Counted from the stretch's first letter, positions 37,501-46,894 are shown. The stretch is 64,000 nt of DNA from an uncultured Lachnospiraceae bacterium (GCA_910578555.1 CAJTPS010000001.1:186001-250000); one strand, 5' to 3'. The notes: a model not told the origin generated them from the letters alone. Translations and numbers: made by a program.

Positions 37501-38752
37501 GAAACTGATGGCAATTATTCAACAGGAGATTAAACACAGGAAAAAGCTGTTTTCCGAGAAAATGGTGCAGAACTTTGACGTATATAATCAGAGTGTCGAT
37601 GAACCGTTAAAGGCAATTATTATCATCGTGGATAACTATGATATTGTCAGGGAAATCGGGCAGGAGGAAGAGGAGTTCTTTACCAGAACCGGAAGAGACG
37701 GAGCGGGCCTTGGAATCTATATGATTATAACTGCCGGGAAGATAAGCGGTGTAAGATATACGGCAATTAATAATTATAAGAATAAAATTGCAGGTTACCT
37801 GTTAGACAGTACGGAAGCGGCAGGCATTGTAGGCAGATCAACTTATGCATCCGTGCCGATCGAGGGGCGTGCTTTGGTCAAGACGGATCAGGTCAGCGTG
37901 CTGCAGACTTATACGATGGTGAACTTTAAGAATGAGGTGGAATATAATCATAATTTAAAGATGCTGGTAGGCGATATCAGAAGTATGTATCCGACGAAAC
38001 GTGCTCCCAGGATTCCCATTCTGCCGGAAACGTTTATACATTCCATGATTGCGGATTATACGGCGTCGCAGCCGTATGAGATCGCAATCGGGCTCCATAA
38101 AGCGTCTGTGGAGCTGCGCGGATTCAACCGTGCCATGTCGCCGTTCCTGATCTTAGGTGATGCGGCGAGGGGGAAGACCAATATGGCTAAAGTTATCGTC
38201 GCACAGGCGATGGAGAAAGGCAGAGTATTCCTGTTTGATTCTAAAGATATGGAGATGTACTTTTATAAAGGGCAGAAGAATATCAGCTATATTACGGGGC
38301 AGGACGGTATCGAGAGTTTTATAAGCGAGGTTACGTCAATCAGTGGCGCCAATAAACAGGCTTTTGCGGAAGCGGTCAAAGGTGGAAAGAATATAACGCC
38401 CAGGGCATTCTATGAGACGGTAGAACCTGCTTATATTATCATTGACGATTTAGATGACTTTACGACACAGTACCAATCCGCACTGGGGGATCTGGCAGCC
38501 GTGATGAAGACTGCGGCGGAATCTGGAATCGGCGTGATTGCCACACTGCACTCCTCGAAGGCAAAAGGATATGACGAACTGAATAAATGGTTCAAAACAT
38601 CGTCTAACGGACTGGTGGTCGGCAATATGGGAACGACCAATATCTATCCGGCGGTTTCTACGCGGGAGATGCCTGCTCTGGGAGACGGACTCTTCTATAC
38701 CAACAGTGTTTATGAGCGGTTGTTGCTGCCGCGGTATGCGCAGGCGGAATAA
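34529..38752 (+). CDS. essC: EssC-like FtsK/SpoIIIE ATPase, motor of type VII secretion
   Basis: 1407 residues. The N-terminal ~100 residues are FHA-like strands. Two membrane helices lie at ~152-195 (IIITPLIMLCITVAVSILM and IYVVVSVATTIVSMVASVI). Three FtsK-type ATPase domains follow: Walker A GTTGSGKS with K595, degenerate AAGYGKS with K937, and DAARGKT with K1216. Walker B-like segments are HLFLISDEFAEL (D1), IIIIVDNYD (D2) and YIIIDDLDD (D3). EssC recognises and drives substrates through the membrane complex. The length is close to the S. aureus protein (~1480). Confidence 0.95.
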   Translation: MKEKEVLVFQRKDTLFIDSGQGNIRIEDFPVKILIADGNNVYFEPGIRERKERVSCGGREIVCSADGVWHTVEYGDEIQVDDTGIVLYPDRVKVKTMRKVETEGLAPLDPQENRFENFPKYQRSPRLIKRVPTERIHIENPPAKAELSKTSLAQIIITPLIMLCITVAVSILMKRGIYVVVSVATTIVSMVASVIKYIHDKRDVRERNRKREEIYDEYLLKIRKEIYTAHQAEQEAYTYNYPPIGQIENMINECSSRIYERSAGDEDFLTFAIGHQAEPVSFTIDYTHKELAMEDDVLEAEAQEICNRLGTIENKPVVIDLKQAHVGLVGQKDVIHEQLKLILSQLAFAQSYHELQIINIYDKKYREDFHWMRWFPHVKIQALNVYGNIDSERMRDQVLGSLHQIIKERKLRVEESHKEGRFMPHFLFVIDEPRLIMDHSIMEYLNKEGDNLGFSIIYTSYMRANLPENIGTVVMLDDSGNGTLLLENKEVRNLHFKLEHSAGTDYEKMARNLSMLVHEKGIVSQIPESITFFQMYHIEKPQQLQIARRWAKGESHKSLAVPLGVRGTDDYLYLNLHEKAHGPHGLVAGTTGSGKSEIIQSYILSLAVNFHPYEVGFLLIDYKGGGMAGLFKNLPHLLGTITNLDGSESMRAMASIKSELARRQRIFSENNVNHINAYNKLFKLGEVSEPIPHLFLISDEFAELKKEQPDFMKELVSAARIGRSLGIHLILATQKPSGVVDDQIWTNSRFKLALKVQNEADSKEIIKTPDAATIVQPGRAYLQVGNNEIYELFQSAWSGAVYKEDSEGSGTDDRVYLINELGQGELVNGESNQKHGKEQIPATQLDVVIDEVARVFADMNVAPVRRPWLPPLPYKMLSPYSHTGQETVNREDEAVPLDLSIAIGMVDIPEQQLQTEYVLNPVKDGNIAFFAAAGYGKSVFLETVILSLALKNSVDRLNFYICDFGNNALIPLNALPHTCDYITVDDKERMTKLMAIIQQEIKHRKKLFSEKMVQNFDVYNQSVDEPLKAIIIIVDNYDIVREIGQEEEEFFTRTGRDGAGLGIYMIITAGKISGVRYTAINNYKNKIAGYLLDSTEAAGIVGRSTYASVPIEGRALVKTDQVSVLQTYTMVNFKNEVEYNHNLKMLVGDIRSMYPTKRAPRIPILPETFIHSMIADYTASQPYEIAIGLHKASVELRGFNRAMSPFLILGDAARGKTNMAKVIVAQAMEKGRVFLFDSKDMEMYFYKGQKNISYITGQDGIESFISEVTSISGANKQAFAEAVKGGKNITPRAFYETVEPAYIIIDDLDDFTTQYQSALGDLAAVMKTAAESGIGVIATLHSSKAKGYDELNKWFKTSSNGLVVGNMGTTNIYPAVSTREMPALGDGLFYTNSVYERLLLPRYAQAE

Positions 38753-38780
38753 CAGGTTACGGAAAGGCAGGGTTATTAAT

Positions 38781-39071
38781 ATGGGAGATTGTATCAATAT
38801 GCAGCAGATGGAATACGATGAACTGCAAAGGAAGCTTACAAGACTGCACGACGATATTCTGACAGGAGAACAGAACATCAGAAACTGTATCGCCTCTCTT
38901 ATGGCATATGAAGGCGGTTTTTACGTGCAGGCCATTTCGGCGAAGGTAACGGAGCTGTTAAATGAGATGGAGACAAGCGCTATCGCGTCAAAGAACAATT
39001 TTTACAATGCGGATGTGGCAGTCAGCGATTTTATTGCGCTGACGATAGAAACGGATGTTATGGACGAATAG
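38781..39071 (+). CDS. Small helical protein, candidate toxin-targeting partner 1
   Basis: 96 residues, all helical by eye, with no signal or membrane segment and no W-X-G. The size and helical-hairpin character resemble WXG100-like or Lap partners that bind LXG domains in T7SSb. Together with the next two genes it lies between essC and the second immunity-toxin pair. In S. aureus, TslA binds two small helical partners, TlaA1 and TlaA2. Assignment to that role is inference. Confidence 0.6.
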   Translation: MGDCINMQQMEYDELQRKLTRLHDDILTGEQNIRNCIASLMAYEGGFYVQAISAKVTELLNEMETSAIASKNNFYNADVAVSDFIALTIETDVMDE

Positions 39072-39085
39072 GAGAGGTACGAATT

Positions 39086-39394
39086 ATGCCAAAAGAAAAT
39101 ATAAAGTACAAAGGAGCAGTTGTGGCAACCGGCATAGCGGCGGGATATATGCTCATACAAAGCGGACTTGAAAGCAAACTGCCGGAATATGATAATATTC
39201 TGGCGGGATTCAGTATTTCAAGCAGTATGCATTCGGAAGCGCTGCGAAGTATGATTGAGAAAGAAAAGGTACGTCTTAATGCGACAATTGATTTCTATAA
39301 ACAATTGCTGGACATGCTTCAAAGCGCGAGCAGGGATCTTGAGAAAACGGAACGGGATTATAGTTCGTCACACGTGGAAAGTACCGCAGAATAG
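39086..39394 (+). CDS. Small protein with N-terminal hydrophobic segment, candidate partner 2
   Basis: 102 residues. A short hydrophobic stretch (AVVATGIAAGYMLIQSGL) is followed by two amphipathic helices (SEALRSMIEKEKVRLNATIDFYKQLLDML and a charged tail). Ribosome site AGGAGAGG. DUF-type family not recognised. It belongs to the cluster of three small genes after essC. Confidence 0.6.
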   Translation: MPKENIKYKGAVVATGIAAGYMLIQSGLESKLPEYDNILAGFSISSSMHSEALRSMIEKEKVRLNATIDFYKQLLDMLQSASRDLEKTERDYSSSHVESTAE

Positions 39395-39467
39395 ATTTTT
39401 CAATCGCAAAGTTGTGCCTGGGGTTCAAAGTTTGCAGGTTGAGAGAAAGGTATGGTTATCAGGATAA

Positions 39468-39866
39468 ATGGATTTCTTGGAAAAACTACAAAAGCGAAGT
39501 GAAATAAACCGAAAAATCGGTGATCTGATGGATAAAATATATAAAGTACAGAGAATCCGAAATGAAATTGAACGAGTAAAAGGACAGATCGACAGGGAAA
39601 GCGAATTGTGGGAAACAGAATACGGCATATATCAGAACAGCAGCCTTGCAGAAGATATTATGATGGTAAATCATTTCGAGGGACTGGCGGCGGAACAGTT
39701 GGCGGCCGGGTTCCCTGATGAGGTGGGCAAAATAAATATTAATGCGGGAAAGACAGCAGAAGTATCAGCGGGAATAGAACATGTGCTGAGTGCCATTGAT
39801 ACATATATTGAACTCTTAAATGCAAAGATCGCAGCGCTGAGAAGTGAATTAGCAGCGCTGGGTTGA
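39468..39866 (+). CDS. Small coiled-coil protein, candidate partner 3
   Basis: 132 residues, predicted long coiled coil (LQKRSEINRKIGDLMDKIYKVQ..., then AGIEHVLSAIDTYIELLNAKIAALRSELAAL). No W-X-G, signal peptide or membrane helix. The ribosome site is weak; the start is fixed by an in-frame stop three bases upstream. Its position before the second immunity-toxin pair suggests a role with the secreted lipases. Confidence 0.6.
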   Translation: MDFLEKLQKRSEINRKIGDLMDKIYKVQRIRNEIERVKGQIDRESELWETEYGIYQNSSLAEDIMMVNHFEGLAAEQLAAGFPDEVGKININAGKTAEVSAGIEHVLSAIDTYIELLNAKIAALRSELAALG

Positions 39867-39905
39867 TGATGTCATGCGAAACAAAATGAGAAGACAGGGG
39901 AATTT

Positions 39906-40733
39906 ATGGGTAAGCATATAGAAAAAATGGTCTTTATTGTGTGCGGCATCTGTACGTTGTTGCTGCTGCTGAAAATTGGACCTAAAGTAATAAACTTTAT
40001 TCAGGGGTTCTTGACAAAACCAACTTTGACATATTGCGAGATGACGGAACGGGAGCGGGAGTTCTTAAAGGCGGAGAGCGACTATCATGAAGCTGATGTC
40101 AAAAGATATGATGAGGGTATGCTATATTCGTCTGAAGTAAAGGAACTTGAATGGCTGCAGCGGCTATATGCTGATCTGGAGGAACGATACCCGGGATATC
40201 AGTTCTACGTGTCTTATAAAACACATGATGATCTGTTCGGACCAAACGGGTACTATAAATACTTCACCGAGGAAAAAACTACAGGGCGTACGTTTTATAC
40301 GTATATTTTTTATGACGACCAGTGGGAGTATGGACATGAGCAGGACAGCTTTTACAGCTATTTCGTGGAGAAGGAGTATGCGGAATATTTAAAAGAACAG
40401 TTGGAGAAAAGACAGATAGAGGATGTTGTGAAGGTGGAGGTCAGGATGCCATACTCAATGGGAAAGGAATGTAACAGCAGTATGACCGTTGAGGATATTA
40501 TAAGCAGAAGATTAGATATTACTGCCAATAGTGACATATTTATAAAGGCTGGTGGTATGACGGAAAAAGATTGTGAAATATATGCAGAAAAGGTGCGAGA
40601 TGCAATTCAAAAAATAAACAGAAGTGGTTCATATAACGTATATTTCTGTGATATGGATGAAGAAGAGATACTTGAGACAATATCACAGAATGGTGATATA
40701 GAAAGTGTATATTATTTCTGGGAACATTTATAA
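39906..40733 (+). CDS. Candidate T7SS immunity protein, copy 5 (paired with lipase 2)
   Basis: 275 residues. The N-terminal ~75 codons are nearly identical in DNA to copy 2 (MGKHIEKMVFIVCGICTLLL membrane anchor, then TYCEMTEREREFLKAESDYH). The rest is the most divergent of the five copies (YKTHDDLFGPNGYYKYFTEEK, RQIEDVVKVEVRMPYSMGKEC, DITANSDIFIKAGGMTEKDC). It directly precedes the second lipase, whose catalytic part is also divergent. This co-variation fits a specific immunity-toxin pair. Confidence 0.7.
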   Translation: MGKHIEKMVFIVCGICTLLLLLKIGPKVINFIQGFLTKPTLTYCEMTEREREFLKAESDYHEADVKRYDEGMLYSSEVKELEWLQRLYADLEERYPGYQFYVSYKTHDDLFGPNGYYKYFTEEKTTGRTFYTYIFYDDQWEYGHEQDSFYSYFVEKEYAEYLKEQLEKRQIEDVVKVEVRMPYSMGKECNSSMTVEDIISRRLDITANSDIFIKAGGMTEKDCEIYAEKVRDAIQKINRSGSYNVYFCDMDEEEILETISQNGDIESVYYFWEHL

Positions 40734-40776
40734 CAGATATACGTGTTTATGATGGTGTAGAGGAGAAATGATTAAT

Positions 40777-42459
40777 ATGGAAGAGAATTTACTGGATGTA
40801 AAACAGGTTTTATTATTGGAAAATCTAACCTATATGGGGTATGAAAAAAACAAAAAATTATTTCCAGATCTATTATCAATTGATGTTGATTATGCGACAG
40901 GAGATGTGACAGTCGGAGAAGTACTAGAAAAGATTGATGTGGAAGCGCTGGATGATAAGAAAAATTATGGCTCTTTTATGACAGGAGCAGATTGGAAAAA
41001 AATCAAAAAGGCAATATTAGCGGATCCGGTTCTGCGTGATATGAAAATTCTGACGGTTGAAGGGGATACGCCTGAGGAGGGTGCGCTTTCAGCAGTATTT
41101 GTCAATTCAACTACAGGAGAAGCTGTCGTAGCATTCCGGGGAACGCGGGAATATGAATGGAAGGACAATTTTCTGGGAGGAGCTGTAACCATTCTTGAAG
41201 AGGGAATCTCGAATGTGAATCACGATGGGGTTTCTACCGCTTATCAGGAAAAAGCGCTTAAATGGTATCAGAGCCTTGATTTGGAGGGGTACGAGACAAT
41301 AACGGTTACAGGGCATTCAAAGGGAGGAAATAAGGCCAAATACATTACAATTCTGGACGATTCAGTTACAAGATGTCTTTCATATGACGGGCAGGGATTT
41401 TCTGATGAATTTTTTGAGAAATATAAAGAAAAGATTATTGCGAGACAGTACGCTATATCGAACCATAACGTGGATTTTGATTTTGTTAATCTTCTGCTGA
41501 ATGACGTGGGCGACAAAACCTATTATGTGGGATTTGGCTATGGAATAGGACTATTGCTTGAAGCGCATTGTCCCAACACTTTTTTTAAGTACAATGAAAA
41601 AGATGAGGCTGAGATGGTGATTTCGGACGGCCAGGCTGAGCTGATGATGGAATTGGATAAATATCTTCATAGTTATCTGCGTGAACTGCCAGAGGAAAAA
41701 AAGATAGCGACAATGGAGCTTGTGGGAGAAATTGCGGAGGCGTTTTTTAAAGGAGAGTTAAAAGACGGGTCGACTACAGTTACTAAGATTATAAACAGTG
41801 AAGAGGGTAGATGGGGACTTGCGTATGATCTGGCACTTTACACCGTAGATTACATACAAAGGCACCCGGAGTTTGTCAATGCATTGGAAAACGGAGTGAT
41901 TGAATTTGGACTGGATCTGTTTTTGCCTGATGCGTTTGGTGCCATGATAGTGAAACTTAAGAAAATGAATGACCTGACAGCACCTGAAAATTGGTTTGAT
42001 AATGTAACGTCCTTCATAACAGGGATTGTGGAAGGCAATCGATATGATGATTTACAGATACCTTCCGTCTGCCGCCCGTTAGAGCGCAACCGCGTATTCA
42101 GCATGAATGAGATGCTGGAGATTGGCGAGAGAGGACGGGCGCTTATGCAGACAGGCAGTGAGGCGTGTATGGTGTGGGACGAGCAGTTATCGAGGCTGGA
42201 GGAGCTTCTGGACGTGTTGCCGGCGGAGGTGGATGCCTCCGCCCTGAAGAATACGCTGGCACAGCGCGGCGGTCCCTTTTACTCGGACGAATATGAGCGG
42301 ATGGGGACGATCATATACAACACCACGCACAGGATCGCAGAGGATATGCAGCACTACGACGCAGAAGCGGCTAAGAATATCAATGAGATCACGGGGAATC
42401 TGGATGCCATTACATTGAATATTAACAAGCTGAAGGAGAGGATCTGGGAGCCGTCCTAA
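40777..42459 (+). CDS. T7SS lipase toxin 2 with reverse targeting domain, DUF2974/TslA-like
   Basis: 560 residues from ATG 40777, which aligns with the start of toxin 1 (MEENLLDVKQVLLLENLTY); ATG 40768 is an alternative. Same plan as toxin 1: N-terminal module, hydrolase with FRGT and nucleophile S181 in GHSKGG, SYDGQGFSDEFFE, AHCPNTFF, a variable middle, and the C-terminal helical domain from ~residue 427. That last domain is ~98% identical in DNA to toxin 1, while the catalytic part is clearly divergent. The stop overlaps the convergent lipoprotein stop by 4 bases. Confidence 0.82.
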   Translation: MEENLLDVKQVLLLENLTYMGYEKNKKLFPDLLSIDVDYATGDVTVGEVLEKIDVEALDDKKNYGSFMTGADWKKIKKAILADPVLRDMKILTVEGDTPEEGALSAVFVNSTTGEAVVAFRGTREYEWKDNFLGGAVTILEEGISNVNHDGVSTAYQEKALKWYQSLDLEGYETITVTGHSKGGNKAKYITILDDSVTRCLSYDGQGFSDEFFEKYKEKIIARQYAISNHNVDFDFVNLLLNDVGDKTYYVGFGYGIGLLLEAHCPNTFFKYNEKDEAEMVISDGQAELMMELDKYLHSYLRELPEEKKIATMELVGEIAEAFFKGELKDGSTTVTKIINSEEGRWGLAYDLALYTVDYIQRHPEFVNALENGVIEFGLDLFLPDAFGAMIVKLKKMNDLTAPENWFDNVTSFITGIVEGNRYDDLQIPSVCRPLERNRVFSMNEMLEIGERGRALMQTGSEACMVWDEQLSRLEELLDVLPAEVDASALKNTLAQRGGPFYSDEYERMGTIIYNTTHRIAEDMQHYDAEAAKNINEITGNLDAITLNINKLKERIWEPS

Positions 42460-43622
42460 TGCGGCTCGCCTGCTGGCTCCTTATAAATAAACTGTGCATA
42501 ACTGGCAGTATTGGCGTTGGTCATATCCAGCAGCTGCAGTTCTGGGATATAATAACCGATAAACAGCATTGTAGTATCAACCGTCATAGACGCCTGATCA
42601 GGAGAGATATATTGCTCATTGTGCAGAATAATGGCATAGAATGTGTCCAGGCAGACGTGGTAGGTATCGGGAGAATCAATATCATCCTGCAGTAATAGTG
42701 TACGTCGTTCGCTGGTCAGGACATAGCCGTCCTGTGCGGCGAGCAGCGCGCCGTCCATCTCATCTGCCGTTAATCCATACTCTGTCATCTGAACAACCTG
42801 GTCTATGGCAGGCTGTCCATAATAAACTTCATATGTACCAGTGAGGCAGTCGCCGTCGTAGTCATCGGTGTGCTCATAGTTGGCGAAAGTGCCGTCTGCA
42901 TATAGACACAGTTCAGAACCGTCGCTGCCGATAAAAGAGTTGCCGCTGACATAATCCGCCGCTCCAATCTGAAAGGTTGCGGTACTGCTTACGGTTCGGA
43001 TATCGACGAGTTCCGGCTCAGCGCTAGAGCATGTGGCAGCAAAAGAAACAACCTTATTTTTTTGTGGTGCAATCAGTACATCGATATCAAAAAAAGTGGT
43101 GTTTACCGTCATTTTTATATTGCTGCGCCAGCACTCCACGCCGTCTGGGCTGGTATAAGCGCTTAGAGTGGAATCATAGCTTATGACATTATATTTGTTC
43201 TCATAGGTCTCGATCAGAGCGTCAAAGAATTCCTGTGGCATACTGTCTCCAAGAGGGGTTATGGCTTGCAACTGATATGCATACGTTTGATCCGGAGCCA
43301 AAAATGTTCCTTCCATGCCAGATTGCGATATCAGGGAAGCATCTACGGAGAAGGTAACGTTATCAACTGTGCAGCTCTGAAGAGCAGCGTCAGACGCAGA
43401 ATTCTCATCTGTGCTTTCTCCGGCAAGAGTTTCGGAAGAATGTTCATCTGTATTTTCTGCTACGGCAGATTCGGAAAAAAGTTCTGCCTCGAGTTGTTTT
43501 CTGGCTTCTGAAGAGCGGCTTATGCTGTCTGAATCAGCAGAAGCTTCGTCTGGTTTAGATGCACACGCAGTCAGCGTCAGGATAAGTGATGATAATAAAA
43601 CTGGTATAATGCTTTTTCTCAT
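42456..43622 (-). CDS. Lipoprotein of unknown function
   Basis: 388 residues from the ATG at 43622 (AAAGGA ribosome site). Signal peptide MRKSIIPVLLSSLILTL with lipobox LTAC, so anchored outside the membrane. Residues ~25-80 are a low-complexity linker rich in S, E, A and D. The folded part (NVTFSVDASLISQSGMEG, AYQLQAITPLGDSMPQEFFDAL, GIEVYYGQP-like strands later) is beta-rich and not recognised. Convergent with the second T7SS lipase, with a 4-base overlap of stop codons and no visible terminator between. Confidence 0.75.
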   Translation of the reverse strand: MRKSIIPVLLSSLILTLTACASKPDEASADSDSISRSSEARKQLEAELFSESAVAENTDEHSSETLAGESTDENSASDAALQSCTVDNVTFSVDASLISQSGMEGTFLAPDQTYAYQLQAITPLGDSMPQEFFDALIETYENKYNVISYDSTLSAYTSPDGVECWRSNIKMTVNTTFFDIDVLIAPQKNKVVSFAATCSSAEPELVDIRTVSSTATFQIGAADYVSGNSFIGSDGSELCLYADGTFANYEHTDDYDGDCLTGTYEVYYGQPAIDQVVQMTEYGLTADEMDGALLAAQDGYVLTSERRTLLLQDDIDSPDTYHVCLDTFYAIILHNEQYISPDQASMTVDTTMLFIGYYIPELQLLDMTNANTASYAQFIYKEPAGEPH

Positions 43623-43841
43623 AATGTTCCTTTCATGTGTTAAATTATGTTTTTTTTGTATTATTACTATTCGATTAGTATAACAGAATAGCAAAGCATA
43701 AGTCAATTCAGGAAGCTCAGACGTAAATTTGTGCCGGAGCGTCACAAATTTGTTTGATGGTAGACGCAAATTTGAGATTTGCGGCTTTGCATTAGCAAAG
43801 TCATGCCGCTTGTCGTGTCAACGCTCCGGAATGGAGATTTT

Positions 43842-46772
43842 ATGAACATATCAGCGAAATACTGGCGCCATCATAAAAGACGGGTGATGGTGCTTCTGGG
43901 AACGATCATGGTCAGCACGATGGCGATGACGGCTGGCGTGTTTCTCGCGCGCTCAGCCAGTCAGGGGAATGTTGAAAAGATATTAAATGCCTGCGGCAAT
44001 TATGACCTCGTCACCCTGCCGATTGAAGAAGAACAGCTGGAGACGCTTGCGCAGAATGAGCATGTCGCGGAATATGGTATCATTCTGAATGGCGGCCTGT
44101 GTCAGACACAATACAGCAATGTGGTTCCTTTTGGAGCTTTCGATAACGGACAGGCGCAGGAGATGTTTCACTATGCTCCGGAGAAGGACGGCAGATATCC
44201 TGCTGCGCCCGGTGAGGTTTGCGGCTATCGGGAGACCTTCCATACGCTCAGCGTAGCCCCGGCATTAGGCAATCATTTCACGTTGGAATTGTATGATGTG
44301 CAGGGGACTTATATTGGTGAGCGGGAATATACGATTGTCGGCATTTTAAATGAGGCGGATAGTGATTTGGGTGATATTCGTTCTCTGGAGAACGCATCTG
44401 TCGCTACGGATATGCTACACAGTTTTTCGGAGGGAGATACGAATCTGCCGGAAATTTTCTTCTGCGCAGAGGATCTGCCGGTGGACTGTTCTATGACCGC
44501 TATGATCTGCTGTACACCGGATGCCATACCAAGTCTTAAGAAAGAATGTGTGGCAATCGAACTGGCGGAACAGGGGATAGAGACATGGTTTCAGATGCCA
44601 AACAGACTGGGAAGTTTGAGAAGTATAGCAGGTGTGGTTGCCTGGACGCAAAACGAACTGTATGCCAGAGCAGAATTATCTTATAATGATTTCTATTCTT
44701 CCATTCTGATTCCTGTTTTCCTGGGAATTGTTCTGCTGGTGTCATTTATATCCGTATATGCGGTCACGGCGGATGCCATGAAGGAACGGCAGCGGCAGTT
44801 CGGATTGTACAGGAGTATGGGAATGTCCATAAGAGAAGTACGGCGAAGACTTCTGGGAGAGGCACTTTGTTTTGCATGCACTGGCGTGGTTATGGGATAT
44901 GCGCTGGGTCTTATTCTCTATCTGGTTTATCTGCACATCTGTAATGCGGTCAGTGACACGTATGTGTACAGTGCTTTTGGCGCCCATCCGGTTGCACAGG
45001 CGATCAGTTTAAGCCCGTATGTCTGGCCCTGGTTACTCGGTTTTCTTTTTTCTTCTGTGGCGCTGGCTGCTCCGGTGCTCCTCTCTACGCGGCTGTCCCC
45101 GAACGAAATGCTATCTCCCGAGAAAGCGGCAGTGCCGTCCGCCCGCTATGACAATGATTCATCGTACGGCAGAATCCTTTGCAAGGTTACGGGAAGGAAA
45201 TTAAGCGGCAATCGGCCGGTTGCTTTTTTGATCTTTATCACCGGTTGGACATTTGTCTTCGGGGCTGCTTTCATGATGGGTAAGGCCGACAGTGACAATG
45301 TCATGTTGTATGAGCAGCTTGCTGTATCGGAAAGCACAGGCGCCGATTATGTAGCGAGAAAGGATATCTATGATACCATGTGGGGAAACGTATTGTTTAA
45401 CCGCCACAACGAAGGAATCTCGGCAGAGAACATGGACGTGCTTGCTGCCAGTGAAGATATTGCGTCAATCATGGGAACGATCAAACTTCCCGGGTTGAAA
45501 GTATTCTGCGACGGCAGCAATCTTTCCGAAAAGCAAAAGGACGCCCTGTCACCGCTCAATATAGAAAATAACCAACAAAGTGAATTTCTGCAGGAACTCT
45601 ACGACAAATCAAAGGCGGCTCAGGGATATGCTGTGGACGACCTTCTTTACAGAGTTCCAGGCACTGCGGTAGACAGGGATTTTCTGCAAAGCCTTGCTCC
45701 ATACATAAGAGCGGGTGAACTGGACATGGAAGGGCTGGCGGATGGCAGTAAAATAGTGATTGTAGAGTATCCGGAGACAGAACTGTCCAATCTCTTTCTG
45801 GTTGGCGACCTTGTTTCCCTCACCGATGTAGTCATACAGGATCCTTACGTGGAAGCATGGGATTTTTCACAGAATACGATGCCTGAAGGCTACGGTCCTG
45901 CGTTTTATTATGACTATACGGACAAAACCGTGACCGATGCAGAAGGGTATTCTTTTGGTACTAAGGTGGTATCTAAAGCGCAGGTATGCGCTGTTCTGTA
46001 TATTGATGATGAAAATTTAAAGAACATGCTTGACGCCGAGAGCTATGTGCTTAATGATACACATTCGGGATATATTTCGCCGGGGTATGGAATTATGTGC
46101 TGTACCGATGCGCTTTCTGTGTGGGGTCTGCCGGATCAGCGCTACACGGACGTATATGTGAATCTTACGCCGGACGCAGACGTGGACCGCTTTGAATTTC
46201 TGTGGTATAGAATCATCGGGACAAGCGGTAAGATGGACAGCGTTTCAAAAATGGATGTGAAAAGAAGGATAGCAAGAACCGATCGTTCCAACCTGATTCT
46301 CTTTGCGTCCATGATCCTTCTTGTCATTTTTACGGGGTGCTTCGGCATGATAAACGCCTATCATTTTGCGGTCAACAGGAATATGCGGAACCTGCAGATT
46401 CTGCGTGCTGTCGGGATCAATAAAAAGGCATTAGTGGTCAGCCATATTCGTGAACTGTTTCTATGCCCGCTGTGGGCGGTGGCGACCTCTCTGCTGCCGG
46501 TTATCGTTTTTGATCTGGTCAAGCGCTATGCGTGTTATTATGCGTTTGAACTGGGACACAATACCAGCAGTCTGGCAGACAATGGAACCCAAATCATAAA
46601 CTGGGCGCTGCGTTTTCCGTATTATATTGAAATATGGAAGCAGCCGCTTCCCCTCATTATGGCGGTGGCATTCTTGTGTCTGGTACTGCTTAATATTGCC
46701 GTTGCAGTGGCGCCGCTCAGGCAGATACAGAAAGCGAACATTGTGGACGGCATCCGGACGGATGATTTTTAG
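43842..46772 (+). CDS. FtsX-family ABC transporter permease
   Basis: 976 residues from ATG 43842 (ATGGAGA upstream; in-frame extension to 43779 lacks support). One N-terminal membrane helix, a large extracytoplasmic domain, three helices with an FtsX domain (residues ~300-420, including RQRQFGLYRSMGMSIREVRRRLLGE), a second large outer domain, and a C-terminal FtsX domain (MRNLQILRAVGINKKALVVSHIRE). This two-FtsX layout occurs in exporters or sensors of lipids and antimicrobial peptides. Its ATPase follows 122 bp later. No two-component system lies beside it. Confidence 0.88.
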   Translation: MNISAKYWRHHKRRVMVLLGTIMVSTMAMTAGVFLARSASQGNVEKILNACGNYDLVTLPIEEEQLETLAQNEHVAEYGIILNGGLCQTQYSNVVPFGAFDNGQAQEMFHYAPEKDGRYPAAPGEVCGYRETFHTLSVAPALGNHFTLELYDVQGTYIGEREYTIVGILNEADSDLGDIRSLENASVATDMLHSFSEGDTNLPEIFFCAEDLPVDCSMTAMICCTPDAIPSLKKECVAIELAEQGIETWFQMPNRLGSLRSIAGVVAWTQNELYARAELSYNDFYSSILIPVFLGIVLLVSFISVYAVTADAMKERQRQFGLYRSMGMSIREVRRRLLGEALCFACTGVVMGYALGLILYLVYLHICNAVSDTYVYSAFGAHPVAQAISLSPYVWPWLLGFLFSSVALAAPVLLSTRLSPNEMLSPEKAAVPSARYDNDSSYGRILCKVTGRKLSGNRPVAFLIFITGWTFVFGAAFMMGKADSDNVMLYEQLAVSESTGADYVARKDIYDTMWGNVLFNRHNEGISAENMDVLAASEDIASIMGTIKLPGLKVFCDGSNLSEKQKDALSPLNIENNQQSEFLQELYDKSKAAQGYAVDDLLYRVPGTAVDRDFLQSLAPYIRAGELDMEGLADGSKIVIVEYPETELSNLFLVGDLVSLTDVVIQDPYVEAWDFSQNTMPEGYGPAFYYDYTDKTVTDAEGYSFGTKVVSKAQVCAVLYIDDENLKNMLDAESYVLNDTHSGYISPGYGIMCCTDALSVWGLPDQRYTDVYVNLTPDADVDRFEFLWYRIIGTSGKMDSVSKMDVKRRIARTDRSNLILFASMILLVIFTGCFGMINAYHFAVNRNMRNLQILRAVGINKKALVVSHIRELFLCPLWAVATSLLPVIVFDLVKRYACYYAFELGHNTSSLADNGTQIINWALRFPYYIEIWKQPLPLIMAVAFLCLVLLNIAVAVAPLRQIQKANIVDGIRTDDF

Positions 46773-46894
46773 TACATCGCAGCAAATGAAAAAGCAGAGC
46801 CGAATCTGATATTCGGCTCGCGATTCCTCCGACGCTAAAGCGTCTGCGAAATGGAGATTAGAATGTATAAACTCAGGAAAGGAAAGTACAGCAT

